Below are positions 1 to 9,599 of a stretch of DNA of 64,000 bases, one piece after another; positions within the stretch are counted from its first letter, which is position 1, and the number at the start of each line of letters is the position of its first letter. The DNA is from Porphyromonadaceae bacterium UBA3318. GTDB taxonomy: Bacteria; Bacteroidota; Bacteroidia; Bacteroidales; Muribaculaceae. A program made the position numbers and the translations under genes. Under the pieces are notes generated by a model that saw only the letters and a list, made by a program, of their open reading frames with translations, did no database searches and was not told the origin of the DNA. Location: contig DESI01000020.1 of NCBI GenBank assembly GCA_002361235.1, forward strand, positions 3,686 through 67,685. The letters are read 5' to 3'.

Positions 1-2
1 GC

Positions 3-473
3 ATCATCGACGCCGTGGCAGAAACGGTTTACCATCATGCCGAGTACGAACAGCTGTTGATATACATACTGATGGCGTTCAAGACCGGGAACCTGACCGA
101 CGAATTTAAAGGCCGTGTCAGAAAATGGATGAAACTGCATCTGCTGCTTGAGGAAAGCGACTGGCTCGACTTCCGGCTTACAAAGGAACTGGAACGCGCC
201 ATGGCAGACATGTTCACGCAGACGGAGCTGTTCAAGATAATGCTTGACCCGAAGATTGGCCATTTGCGCACAGATCCGGTGGAATATACCCGGGAGTGGG
301 AGAAGATATACTACGACGTGGAGGCAGAGCTTGACCGACGGTTGGCTAATGTGCCGCGTCAGATGGGTTTCTGCTTCCAGTATTGGGCCATGAAGCGCGA
401 ACTGCTGATGGAGAAATACGGCATCGACTGGCGCTCGCCGTCGCAGATGAATCCAAGGGTAATGTTTGACTGA
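3..473 (+). CDS. C-terminal part of an unrecognised protein (5' end outside window)
   Basis: The reading frame is open from the first in-frame codon of the window, so the true start is probably upstream; the GTG at position 15 is only a possible internal start. About 155 residues are visible. They are helical, charged and Trp/Tyr-rich, with no signal peptide, membrane segment or recognised motif. The stop lies 15 bp before the next gene, and all seven genes to 10484 run in the same direction, so this is probably an upstream member of the kinase/phosphatase operon. I do not recognise the family. Confidence 0.6.
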   Translation: MIDAVAETVYHHAEYEQLLIYILMAFKTGNLTDEFKGRVRKWMKLHLLLEESDWLDFRLTKELERAMADMFTQTELFKIMLDPKIGHLRTDPVEYTREWEKIYYDVEAELDRRLANVPRQMGFCFQYWAMKRELLMEKYGIDWRSPSQMNPRVMFD

Positions 474-488
474 TACACACCGCAATCT

Positions 489-1424
489 ATGGAAAAACAG
501 CAGGAACAACAGAAGCAGAGGGAACAATACGCAAATTTCCGGCCTCGTCAGCTGTCGCAGGAGGAAGTTGATGCCGTGACCGCGAAGCGGTGTGCGCGCT
601 GCGGCGCCGAGTTAGAGGACGGAGTGAAGTTTTGCGAGGAATGCGGTGCGGCTGTCGATGACGGCGGCTCGCGTTGCACATTCTGTGGCGCGACCATGGA
701 GCCGGATGAAATGTTCTGTAGCGAGTGCGGCAATCCGCGAGGCGGAACGAAGTGTCCCAACTGCGGAGCGTTGGCGTTCAGGCACTTCTGCGGCAATTGC
801 AACACGCCGATTACAGCCGAGGCTTTCCGTCAGATAGAACGGGCGCGTCAGGACCGGCGCGTTCAGTGCGTGGCACAGGTGGCGCAGGAAATAGAACAGC
901 TGAACGACGAGATAGAACGGCTGGAGCGAGAGGTCGGTGAGCCTGACGATTCGTTCCTTGACGCCGCTTCGCCGTTGGACTACAATGCCCGCAAGATACT
1001 TGACGAATACAAGAATCTGCTCGGTGATGCTGCGGGGCCGGTGCCTGATGCCCCGAAACCGAAGCCGGCGACTGTGCGTAAGTCAGATCAGGAAAGCATG
1101 GCCAAGAAGCGTGAACGCCTCCGTGAACTGAAGGCCAAGAAGCGCGAAAAGAGCCGGGAAATGCAGCGGGCTCTCGACGACCTGATTCCCGACCCTGCGG
1201 ACCCGCCCGAAATCCAACGTGGCTTTATGTGCGCGTGCAAGGTCGTGGCTATTGAAAAAATCAAGAAGAAAGAAACTGTAGGAGTATGGTGGGTATGTAA
1301 TTACTGTGGTTGTTCCCATCGCCAGCCTTCGGAGTGTACGCGGCCTGAACTTGGCGGCAAATGGAAAACCGAAGAAATAGAAGTAGTATCCTTCAATCAG
1401 ACTGAAAACACAGCTTACATCTGA
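489..1424 (+). CDS. Triple zinc-ribbon coiled-coil protein
   Basis: 311 aa. Three consecutive CxxC...CxxC zinc ribbons are visible: Cys 35/38/49/52, 63/66/77/80 and 89/92/101/104. A long charged helical region rich in Glu, Arg and Lys (about 110-235) follows and looks like coiled coil. A fourth Cys-rich region near the C-terminus contains a CxC and a CNYCGC motif. There is no signal peptide or membrane segment. Zinc ribbons of this kind usually mediate protein or nucleic-acid contacts; no enzymatic domain is visible. It sits 40 bp before the kinase gene. Two other operon members also begin with such ribbons, which suggests a scaffold or adaptor role (inference). Confidence 0.75.
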   Translation: MEKQQEQQKQREQYANFRPRQLSQEEVDAVTAKRCARCGAELEDGVKFCEECGAAVDDGGSRCTFCGATMEPDEMFCSECGNPRGGTKCPNCGALAFRHFCGNCNTPITAEAFRQIERARQDRRVQCVAQVAQEIEQLNDEIERLEREVGEPDDSFLDAASPLDYNARKILDEYKNLLGDAAGPVPDAPKPKPATVRKSDQESMAKKRERLRELKAKKREKSREMQRALDDLIPDPADPPEIQRGFMCACKVVAIEKIKKKETVGVWWVCNYCGCSHRQPSECTRPELGGKWKTEEIEVVSFNQTENTAYI

Positions 1425-1464
1425 CGTTCCCATACTTATATTGAATATTTGAACAACGATAACA

Positions 1465-4400
1465 ATGAGTAAGAAACGTACTGACGAACATAATACGGGC
1501 ACCCTGGTACCGCCGTCAGGCACGGCTGTACCCCCAAGTGGAACGGCAGTGCCGCCGAGTGGAACGGCAGTGCCGCCGAGTGGAACGGCAGTGCCACCAT
1601 CCGGGACTGCGGTGCCGCCGGGAGGGGAAGGACCGGCGACGGGTCAGGCTGCGGCCGGACCGGCTAAGCAGGTGGCTTTCGACGATTCGCAGGTGGCCGA
1701 ATTCGAGATAAACGGCGTAAAATTCAAAAAGAAGGAGTGCATATCCAGCCAGTCTGGCGAGGCGAGGGTGTTCTTGGTGGAGCACAAGGGCACAAAGTAC
1801 GCGCTTAAGATTTATAACGCACACCGTCACCCCAACCATGAAGTGCTTGAAAAATTGAAAGCCCTTCGCGGCAACGGTCTGACCGTAGACGTGTTCGAGC
1901 ATGGCGTTATGGATTTCGGCAACGGGGTGAAGCACGACTACGAGCTGATGCGCTATTACACGGGGCGCAACCTGTCGCAGGTGTCGCTGAAAGGGAAGGA
2001 GGACCTGTTCAGAAAATTGGCGCCGCGCATGGCAATGGCCATCGACTTCTGCCACAAGAACGGCATCCTGCACCGCGACATCAAGCCGGCGAACTTCATG
2101 TTTGTCGACAAACGGGAACGGGACTTTGTGCTGACCGACTTCGGCATAGCAAAGATACTCGACGACCAGAAGCGCGCCACGACCGACGCCGGTCGCACGC
2201 CGGTGTATGCCGCGCCCGAAATGTACAAGTACTACTACGACAAGCCGACATACGTGTCGACGCCCTCCGACTTCTACGCCATGGGCATGACGTTGCTGGC
2301 CATGTGGAAGGGAGAGGGCAACCTGATAGCCAACGAGGAGAAATTAGTAAAGGACAAGGAGGAGGAGACACTGCCGTATCCCGACGTGAAGGAGATAGAC
2401 GGCCACAACCTGCAGTTGCTCAAGGCGCTGACGCGACGTAACGCCGACATTCGCGCCGGCTTCGACCAGGTGGTGAAATGGTCGAAGGGAGAGACCATCT
2501 ACGAAGATCCGACATACGACGGACTCAAGACCGACTTCCGCGTGGTGTTCAGCCGCGAGAAGAACCTGATAGCCTATACCAAGAAGGAATTGGCCAAAAT
2601 GATGTGGGCCAACAAGAAACTGGCCAAGGAATACCTTTACTCCGACATGGTGGCCGACTGGATGGAGGACAACGAGGAACCTGAGCTGAAAAAGACCATC
2701 CTGACATACACCGAGGACACCTACGCCGAGGATCAGGATGCCGGTCTGTTCGCCACATGCCTGCTTTTGGACGAGGATATGCCATATACATCCAGCCTCA
2801 CCAAGAAGGTGCTGAAGGATGAATACGAGATAGCCGGCGACATATTCCGTAATGTCAGGCTGTATGCAAATGCCCTCAAGGATCCGTACAGCAATCTGTG
2901 GATATACCTGCGTCACATCGAAGCCCCGATAGACGTGGACTTCTACATCGAGGCGGTGGAGGAGCGCGCCATATCGGCCTTGGACGAGATGTGTTATGAA
3001 ATAGACCCCGACCTGCCGTTCATGTATCGCGGGGACTCCGATTCCGGCAAAGATGACTTCGAGATCCGGGACTTCGAGCATCTGCGCTCGCTGATGGAAA
3101 AAGAAGCCGATTCCTATATGGAGGATTTCGGCAAGCGGGACATCTCCATGTTTGCCGGCGAGGAATTCAAGCAATGGGTCAAGGGGCGCGACGAGAAACT
3201 GTACGAAGATGTCTGGGAGAAAAACTATCCTATGGACGACGGTCCGTTCGGATGGTTCATGGTGTACCATGTATGCGGCAATGTCGATTACCTATTCAAG
3301 AAAGTGCGGAAACGCGAGGATTCCGAATGGCTCACAATCGATGACCTTGCCAATCAGTTGGCTCGGCACATAGGCGAGCATCCCGCGGACTGGCAGAACC
3401 TGAACCGGCTGGAGCATACATCCTTCACCAGGCAATTGACACCGGGACCGTTTTACAAGGACTTCGCTGATTCGCGGGTGTGCCAGTATCTGCGGTCGAA
3501 AGGCAAGTATGACAAGCAGATAGAGTGGATACGCGAATGTCTGAACCTCAAGAGCACGGACAATAAGCGTAAGTACGGACGTTTCAACGGCGGCGTGGCG
3601 CAGATGAAGATGATAGCCGGGCTGCTGCCGTCGCGCCTGTGTCCGCTGTACATCGACAATCTGACCATCACCACCCTTGACGAGTTCAAGCAGCACGAGG
3701 CCGAGATACGCAAGGCGATGGACCGTGACAACGCGGTAAACGCGATGGTACAGGACTGGCTCGCCGTGCAGTTCCAGGAGAATCCTCAGGTTGACCTGAA
3801 GAAAACGCCCTACTTGCAGAAAACCAAGGAATATTTGGAATTCATGCAGGAGCATGTGCCCAACGCGCAGTCGGCCCGCAACGCCGAGGAAACGCATAAT
3901 AAGATACGCAACGCCAAGGCACAGTTCACCGTGGCCCGCGCCGGAACGCGCACCATCCAAATCGCCGCGATAGTGCTCGGTTTTCTGCCGCTGCTGATAG
4001 CCTGCATCTATGGCGGATATGTGTTCGCCACAACCGATTCGGGCATATTCCGCACCGCGCTGGAATCGACCGGCAAATGGGTGGGCATCATCATCGGAAT
4101 CTTAGTCGCGTTGGTGTGCGCCGCCGAGGCCGGACTGTTGGCCGGTGGTATCGTAGGTGTCATCGTGTACGCCCTGATAGCCTGGGTGTTCGTGCTGATA
4201 GTGCCGGCGGTGCCGTGGATACTGATAGCCATACTTGCACTTGTGCTGTGGGTCGGAGCCGCGCAACTGTTCAAGAAAGTATATCTGTCGCGTAAGCCCG
4301 TTGACAACTACGGCACGATGGATCTGGACGATGCCGCAGCATACGCCGAAATCGGAGCGGCGTTCGGCTCGCGCGACAAACTGCTGCCCGGGATGCACTC

Positions 4401-4899
4401 CGAATACCCGGCCATAGTATATAAGGACAATGCCTCCAACGCCCGCAAGGGACGCGGACAGATGGCATTGAAGGGATTCTCCATACTGCTGTTGGCCGTG
4501 CTGATATTCGCCGGTAGCGCATGGTTCAGGAGCTATGCCACCGGCAAAGCCTCCGCCAAGTCGCAGGCTATGGAGATGTACAACGGCACATACACCGGCC
4601 AGTTTGACGACCGCAATTCCACGATGACGCTGACGACCGACACCATCGACGGCAAGTATGTGGTGACGGGAGAAATGACCATAAATTACAGGCATCCGTT
4701 GAACCATCAGCTGAAGGGTACGCTTGACCCCGAGCATCCCGAGAAGCTGAAGCTGAACGTGGTGAAGGCCGACGGCACGGTGGACCATTACATCACATAC
4801 ACCATCGGCAAAGCCAAGGATGCCGACGACACGATAGAGGGCAGCTATGCCAACAACCACAAAGGTTCGAGTTACACCTACAAACTGACCAAGAAATGA
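1465..4899 (+). CDS. Membrane-anchored Ser/Thr protein kinase
   Basis: 1144 aa. The N-terminus carries five PPSGTAV-type repeats (about 16-50). A protein-kinase domain follows (about 80-350) with the ATP-binding Lys115 in YALKIY, HRDIKPAN with catalytic Asp205 and Asn210, DFG at 225-227 and APE at 250-252, so it should be active. A large helical region of unknown fold spans about 350-825. Hydrophobic segments lie near 830-855, 872-937 (two or three passes) and 1000-1022, followed by a beta-rich tail of about 120 residues. The topology suggests a cytoplasmic kinase with a sensory tail across the membrane (inference). The stop overlaps the next start by 4 bp (ATGA). The natural opposing enzyme is the PP2C phosphatase at 8862. 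Confidence 0.9.
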   Translation: MSKKRTDEHNTGTLVPPSGTAVPPSGTAVPPSGTAVPPSGTAVPPSGTAVPPGGEGPATGQAAAGPAKQVAFDDSQVAEFEINGVKFKKKECISSQSGEARVFLVEHKGTKYALKIYNAHRHPNHEVLEKLKALRGNGLTVDVFEHGVMDFGNGVKHDYELMRYYTGRNLSQVSLKGKEDLFRKLAPRMAMAIDFCHKNGILHRDIKPANFMFVDKRERDFVLTDFGIAKILDDQKRATTDAGRTPVYAAPEMYKYYYDKPTYVSTPSDFYAMGMTLLAMWKGEGNLIANEEKLVKDKEEETLPYPDVKEIDGHNLQLLKALTRRNADIRAGFDQVVKWSKGETIYEDPTYDGLKTDFRVVFSREKNLIAYTKKELAKMMWANKKLAKEYLYSDMVADWMEDNEEPELKKTILTYTEDTYAEDQDAGLFATCLLLDEDMPYTSSLTKKVLKDEYEIAGDIFRNVRLYANALKDPYSNLWIYLRHIEAPIDVDFYIEAVEERAISALDEMCYEIDPDLPFMYRGDSDSGKDDFEIRDFEHLRSLMEKEADSYMEDFGKRDISMFAGEEFKQWVKGRDEKLYEDVWEKNYPMDDGPFGWFMVYHVCGNVDYLFKKVRKREDSEWLTIDDLANQLARHIGEHPADWQNLNRLEHTSFTRQLTPGPFYKDFADSRVCQYLRSKGKYDKQIEWIRECLNLKSTDNKRKYGRFNGGVAQMKMIAGLLPSRLCPLYIDNLTITTLDEFKQHEAEIRKAMDRDNAVNAMVQDWLAVQFQENPQVDLKKTPYLQKTKEYLEFMQEHVPNAQSARNAEETHNKIRNAKAQFTVARAGTRTIQIAAIVLGFLPLLIACIYGGYVFATTDSGIFRTALESTGKWVGIIIGILVALVCAAEAGLLAGGIVGVIVYALIAWVFVLIVPAVPWILIAILALVLWVGAAQLFKKVYLSRKPVDNYGTMDLDDAAAYAEIGAAFGSRDKLLPGMHSEYPAIVYKDNASNARKGRGQMALKGFSILLLAVLIFAGSAWFRSYATGKASAKSQAMEMYNGTYTGQFDDRNSTMTLTTDTIDGKYVVTGEMTINYRHPLNHQLKGTLDPEHPEKLKLNVVKADGTVDHYITYTIGKAKDADDTIEGSYANNHKGSSYTYKLTKK
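1510..1614 (+). repeat. 21-bp tandem repeat encoding PPSGTAV units
   Basis: Five in-frame 21-bp units start at 1510, 1531, 1552, 1573 and 1594. Units 3 and 4 are identical and the first and last are diverged by silent changes. The repeat encodes a Pro/Ser/Thr linker ahead of the kinase domain. Copy number could change in frame by slippage, and the Ser and Thr residues could be autophosphorylation sites. Confidence 0.95.
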
Positions 4900-7800
4900 A
4901 ATGCAATAAATGCGGTAAGGACAACCGCGACATAGCGAGATACTGCAAATGGTGTGGCGCCACGATGGCCGCCATACAGACACCGCCCCCGCCTCCCGGC
5001 GCAGCTGCGGGTACCGCTCCGGATAGTTCTGCTCCGAACGGCGCACTCGACATACTTGTGGACAAGGACCTGATTCGCGCCACGCTGACCGACATAGCCT
5101 CAAAGGGTGCCGCAATGAAGGCATACAACGACGCCCATAAACTGAACTTCCGCATGGAACTCAGTTTCGTCATCACAGGCGACTCGGGCACCGGCAAAGC
5201 CACCGTGGCAAAGGCCATAGCCGCGTTGCTGCACGAGAAGGGGCTGGTGAACAATCCTGTGCCGAAGATCATAGACCCGACCGATTACAAACAATTCGTT
5301 GAGAAGATAGACGAGAATCTGAAGAATTTCGGAAACGGAGTCCTGATAATCAAGGAGGCCGACAAACTTGTGCCGGACGGAGTGCAGAAGGATGTGGCGC
5401 CGATAGACCATATCATCAAGCATATACGCAAATGGCGCGGCGACGCCGCAAAGCCTGTGGTAATACTGTTGGGCGGAAAGCGGCTTAAGAAGTTTTTCGA
5501 CGAGAATCCGGTGCCGGCGTCGGCGGTAAACTATTTCTTAGAGACGCCTGAACTGAGCGACGAGGGGTTGCTGGACATAACCGAACGGTTGCTACTCGCC
5601 AATGGCGGGCGCACTCTGAGCGACGAGGGACGGCAGAAGCTGAAACGGATATACCTGAACGACCGCCGTAACCCCGATGGCGCCAAGGGAGCCGGCGGCC
5701 ATAATGCCGAACGCCGCGCATACGAGATTACCCTGAAATGTCTGGGCGTACTTCCCGAGGGTCAGCCCGCGGGTCCCGACATGATCGACGGCACGGAATA
5801 CATACCCAAGACATACGAGGAGGTGATGCGGTCGTTCGACAAATATGTGGGTGTCGACGAGATAAAGGAGGAGATACGCAAGATAACGCTCAAGCTCGAG
5901 GAGCAGCGCAAGCGCCTCGGCCCCGGTGCCACGGTCGAGCTCTATGACCAGTTCCAGTTCCTCGGCAATCCCGGCACGGGCAAGACCACGATGGCGCGCC
6001 TGTTTGCCGACGCCCTCAACTCGCTCGGCGCGTTGCCTGTGGGTCACTTGGTGGAAGTGGGCCGCGACGACCTTGTGTCACAGTATGTGGGCGAGACCCC
6101 GAAATTGGTGCGCTCAGTATTTGACAAGGCGATGGGCGGCGTGCTGTTCATAGACGAGGCATATTCGCTGAAACAGAACGACAGCGACGCCGTGGGACAG
6201 CAGGCCATCGACACCATCCTGACCCTGGCGGAGAACCGTCGCGGCAAGGTGATAGTGATACTGGCCGGCTACAGCAAGGAGATGGGCGAGTTCATCCACT
6301 CCAACTCCGGACTCGAGTCGAGGTTCAACAAGATTATAAATTTCCGTGACTACACCGGCAAGGAACTGGCCGAGATATTCCGGCGGATGGTGAAAAGCAG
6401 TCCGGAAGGCTATACGCTGTCGGCCAAGGCCGAGGAACATTTGGACCAGGTGTTCGAACGGATGGAGAAGATGAAGACCCGCAACTTCGGCAACGCCCGC
6501 GAGGTTCGCAACAAATATCAGCAGGCCGTGTCGGCCCTGATAGCCCGCAACGACAAGGCACGGCAGGATGGCACTTTCGACGAATCGAAGAAGAACGAGA
6601 TAGACCTTGCGGACATCGAGGGGGACCGGACCGTGCTCTCGGCCGACGAACTGCTGAAAGGGTTCGACGACTTCATCGGTATGCAGGGAGTGAAGGAACA
6701 GATACGCTCATTCGCCAACAGGATAAAGTTAGCGCGAATCAAGGCCATGCGGGGCGGCAAGGTGGAGCAGCCCAACATCCATATAATCATCACCGGCAAT
6801 CCGGGCACCGGCAAGACCGAAGTGGCCAAGCGGATGGGACAGGTGTTCAAGGCTCTGGGCATTCTGCCCAAGGGTCATGTGGTGTGCAAGGAACGCAAGC
6901 ATATACTCGACAGCTATGTCAACTCCGCCGGCAAGAATATGGAGAAAGCCGTGGACGAGGCGATGGGCGGCGTGCTGTTTATCGACGAAGCGTATACCTT
7001 CATGCCGGCTGATCCGTCGGGCGTGAAGGACAAGTCGGGCAACGAGGCCATCGAGGCATTGATGACCCGCATGTCGAACGACGCCGGCAAGTTCGTGACC
7101 GTATTCGCAGGTTACAAGCAGGAAATGGACGAATTCATCAATAACGCCAACCCCGGACTGAAGCGCCGCTTTACGTATAGCATCCATATTGACGACTATA
7201 CGGTCGACGAGCTGGTGCAGATATTCATGCTCAACGCCCGCAAGGAGGGTTACAGGCTTACGCCCGAAGCCGAGGAACTGCTGAACCTCAAGGTAGAGGA
7301 GATGGTGAGCGCCAAGGACGAGAAGTTCGGCAACGCCGGCGAGATGGTGAAGCTGTTCAACACCACCAAGGACCGCCAGAGTGACCGTATCTCCGGGAAT
7401 ATAACAGAAGAACTGACCGACGAGGAACTATATACCATAGAAAAGTGCGATATTCCGTACGACGCTCCCAAGAAGATAGACGTGGAGGAGTGCATGAAGG
7501 AACTCGACGAACTGGAGGGACTTAAAGCCGTGAAGGATGCCGTCAGGGAGATAGCCGACACGCTGATAGTGGAGCAGAAGCGCAACGCCGACACCGGCGG
7601 CAGGCATAAGCTGAACCTTGACCACCTGCTGTTCCTCGGCAATCCCGGCACCGGCAAGACCACCGTGGCGCGCATCATGGGCAACATCTACTACTCGCTC
7701 GGACTGCTCCCGTCGAACAAGGTGATAGAGGTGACGCCCAAGGACCTGATAGCACCGTACGTGGGTCAGACCGCCCCAAAAACCGAGCAGATGATAAACC

Positions 7801-8297
7801 GCGCCATCGGCGGCATACTGTTCCTGGACGAGGCTTACGGGCTGAATGACGGCCCCAACGGATTCGGCAAGGATGCCATGCCCGTGCTGCTGACCAAGCT
7901 GCTGGACCTGAAGGGGAAGTTCGTGTGCATCGCCGCCGGCTATCACCGCGAGATGCAGCAGTGGATTGACACCAACACCGGTATGGATTCCCGATTCCAG
8001 CGGCGTATCAATTTCGAGGACTACAGCGCCGGGGAATTAGGCAACATATTCCGCAGCGTCGTAAGGAAGGCCGGACTTAAGATGGATGCCGGCGCCGAGA
8101 CCGAGATGGAACGTTATTTCTATGTCCTGGTCTATAACAAGGGGCGGAACTTCGCCAATGCCCGCGAGGCCCGCAATTACTTCGACCGCGTGAAGCTGAA
8201 CCAGGGACGCCGTCTGCGCGAACTGCTCAGGAACCCCGATTTTGACAACAGCGAGCTGTATATGCTGCGACGCGAGGACATGATAATCAAGGAATAA
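4896..8297 (+). CDS. Zinc-ribbon protein with four AAA+ ATPase modules (CbxX/CfxQ, SpoVK type)
   Basis: 1133 aa. The N-terminus is a zinc ribbon (Cys 3, 6, 17, 20) followed by a Pro/Ala linker. Four P-loop modules follow. Module 1 (Walker A near 95-103, GDSGTGKAT) is degenerate: its Walker B is LIIKEAD. Modules 2-4 have canonical GNPGTGKT Walker A motifs near 355, 632 and 914, and Walker B motifs LFIDEAY, LFIDEAY and LFLDEAY. Modules 2-4 resemble CbxX/CfxQ and SpoVK, which remodel proteins as hexamers. Carrying several modules in one chain suggests an intramolecular or pseudo-hexameric ring (inference). It is translationally coupled to the kinase gene by a 4-bp overlap. No membrane segment is visible. 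Confidence 0.9.
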   Translation: MKCNKCGKDNRDIARYCKWCGATMAAIQTPPPPPGAAAGTAPDSSAPNGALDILVDKDLIRATLTDIASKGAAMKAYNDAHKLNFRMELSFVITGDSGTGKATVAKAIAALLHEKGLVNNPVPKIIDPTDYKQFVEKIDENLKNFGNGVLIIKEADKLVPDGVQKDVAPIDHIIKHIRKWRGDAAKPVVILLGGKRLKKFFDENPVPASAVNYFLETPELSDEGLLDITERLLLANGGRTLSDEGRQKLKRIYLNDRRNPDGAKGAGGHNAERRAYEITLKCLGVLPEGQPAGPDMIDGTEYIPKTYEEVMRSFDKYVGVDEIKEEIRKITLKLEEQRKRLGPGATVELYDQFQFLGNPGTGKTTMARLFADALNSLGALPVGHLVEVGRDDLVSQYVGETPKLVRSVFDKAMGGVLFIDEAYSLKQNDSDAVGQQAIDTILTLAENRRGKVIVILAGYSKEMGEFIHSNSGLESRFNKIINFRDYTGKELAEIFRRMVKSSPEGYTLSAKAEEHLDQVFERMEKMKTRNFGNAREVRNKYQQAVSALIARNDKARQDGTFDESKKNEIDLADIEGDRTVLSADELLKGFDDFIGMQGVKEQIRSFANRIKLARIKAMRGGKVEQPNIHIIITGNPGTGKTEVAKRMGQVFKALGILPKGHVVCKERKHILDSYVNSAGKNMEKAVDEAMGGVLFIDEAYTFMPADPSGVKDKSGNEAIEALMTRMSNDAGKFVTVFAGYKQEMDEFINNANPGLKRRFTYSIHIDDYTVDELVQIFMLNARKEGYRLTPEAEELLNLKVEEMVSAKDEKFGNAGEMVKLFNTTKDRQSDRISGNITEELTDEELYTIEKCDIPYDAPKKIDVEECMKELDELEGLKAVKDAVREIADTLIVEQKRNADTGGRHKLNLDHLLFLGNPGTGKTTVARIMGNIYYSLGLLPSNKVIEVTPKDLIAPYVGQTAPKTEQMINRAIGGILFLDEAYGLNDGPNGFGKDAMPVLLTKLLDLKGKFVCIAAGYHREMQQWIDTNTGMDSRFQRRINFEDYSAGELGNIFRSVVRKAGLKMDAGAETEMERYFYVLVYNKGRNFANAREARNYFDRVKLNQGRRLRELLRNPDFDNSELYMLRREDMIIKE

Positions 8298-8310
8298 AAC
8301 CCTCACGAGT

Positions 8311-8865
8311 ATGGACAATCAGAAGAAATGCCCGCAGTGCGGGGAGATGATAGACGCCGACAGCCGTTATTGCGATCAGTGCGGAGCGATGATGTACCTG
8401 TGCCCCGAGCATCTGATATTCGGCAAGGGGCAGGGAAAGCGCTGCGGCCAATGCGGCAAGGAACTTGTAGCCGCCGACCAGCTGGATAAACAACAGCCGC
8501 AAGGCCCTGTACAGCAGCCTGTGGAAGCGGCACAGCCGGAGCAGCCGCGAACCGGCACATATACACCGCCTGCAATGCCTGTGGATCTGTATTGCGCGGC
8601 CATGAACATAACGGTTCCGTTGATTCACGGAGCGGTGATAGGGCGTACCACCGGCAATTATGTCGGACAGTTGGGACAGTGCATCTACATATCCGGCACG
8701 CACGCTTCGCTGGGACAGGATGCCGCAGGATGGACCATTACCGACCTCGGGTCGCGCAACGGAACGAAGGTGAACGGCGTGGCGTGTGTGCCTCAGCAGC
8801 CCGTGCGAATCAATGTGGGGAATATAGTCAGAATCGCCAATTTCTATGATTTCGTTGTAAGATGA
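8311..8865 (+). CDS. Zinc-ribbon FHA-domain protein
   Basis: 184 aa. The N-terminus has a zinc ribbon (Cys 7, 10, 21, 24) and a second Cys pair (45, 48). A Gln/Pro-rich linker (about 60-90) leads to a forkhead-associated domain at about 95-184 with the expected GR (near 111), SGTHASL (near 129-135) and SRNGT (near 149-153). FHA domains bind phosphothreonine peptides, so this is the likely reader of marks written by the kinase at 1465. The canonical Ser-x-x-His is present as SGTH. The stop overlaps the phosphatase start by 4 bp. Confidence 0.9.
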   Translation: MDNQKKCPQCGEMIDADSRYCDQCGAMMYLCPEHLIFGKGQGKRCGQCGKELVAADQLDKQQPQGPVQQPVEAAQPEQPRTGTYTPPAMPVDLYCAAMNITVPLIHGAVIGRTTGNYVGQLGQCIYISGTHASLGQDAAGWTITDLGSRNGTKVNGVACVPQQPVRINVGNIVRIANFYDFVVR

Positions 8866-9596
8866 GCATGACGGTAAGGTTCGATGTGGAGAGCGATGTG
8901 GGACGTCTGCGCTCCAACAATGAGGACATGGCGCTTGTGGCGGGTCAGAAGATACGCGACGGACAGATCTGCATGACGCTGCCCATAAATCCCGATACGG
9001 AGATGGCTGCGATTGTGTGCGACGGCATGGGTGGCTATGCCTCAGGCGAAGTTGCATCTGAAATGGCCGTTTCGTCGTTCAGCGGTTTTACCGACCGTCT
9101 GGAACCGGGCATGGATTCCTCAGAGTTGGTGATGGCGATAAAGAAATGGTTTGCAGGTGCAAACCATGAGATACTGATGGCTGCCAACGGTTCTGGAATG
9201 GGCTGCACGCTGACCGGGTTTCTGATCTACGATGGCAAGCCCTATTGCCTGAACTGTGGCGACAGCCGTGTATACAGACTGCGCTACGGGCATCTGAAGC
9301 AGCTGACCACCGACCACTCCGAGCGCAACCGCCTCGGGGATATGACCGTGCCGTCGAACCTTATCTACAACGCGATGGGGGTGCCCGATGCGTTCGTTGA
9401 CATAATGCCGACCAAGTTTGTGGCCGGCGACAAGTACCTGGTATGCAGCGACGGCCTGTGCGACATGATCGACGACGCGAAGATACAGGAGATTCTTGAA
9501 TCGCCCTCGTGCACGGCCAGGGCGCTTGTGGATGCCGCTAACCTGGCCGGTGGAAAGGACAACATAACGGCGGTAATTATGAATGTCGAAGGTTGA
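8862..9596 (+). CDS. PP2C-family Ser/Thr protein phosphatase
   Basis: 244 aa, the usual size of a stand-alone bacterial PP2C (Stp/PppA/PrpC type). Metal-binding motifs are intact: NNED with Glu21/Asp22, VCDGMGGY with Asp54/Gly55, CSDGL near 196 and GGKDNITAV near 231. No membrane segment is visible, so it is cytoplasmic. It should dephosphorylate Ser/Thr-phosphorylated proteins, presumably substrates of the kinase in the same operon. It is coupled to the FHA gene by ATGA overlap and followed 3 bp later by the Sel1-type gene. Confidence 0.95.
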   Translation: MSMTVRFDVESDVGRLRSNNEDMALVAGQKIRDGQICMTLPINPDTEMAAIVCDGMGGYASGEVASEMAVSSFSGFTDRLEPGMDSSELVMAIKKWFAGANHEILMAANGSGMGCTLTGFLIYDGKPYCLNCGDSRVYRLRYGHLKQLTTDHSERNRLGDMTVPSNLIYNAMGVPDAFVDIMPTKFVAGDKYLVCSDGLCDMIDDAKIQEILESPSCTARALVDAANLAGGKDNITAVIMNVEG

Positions 9597-9599
9597 ATT

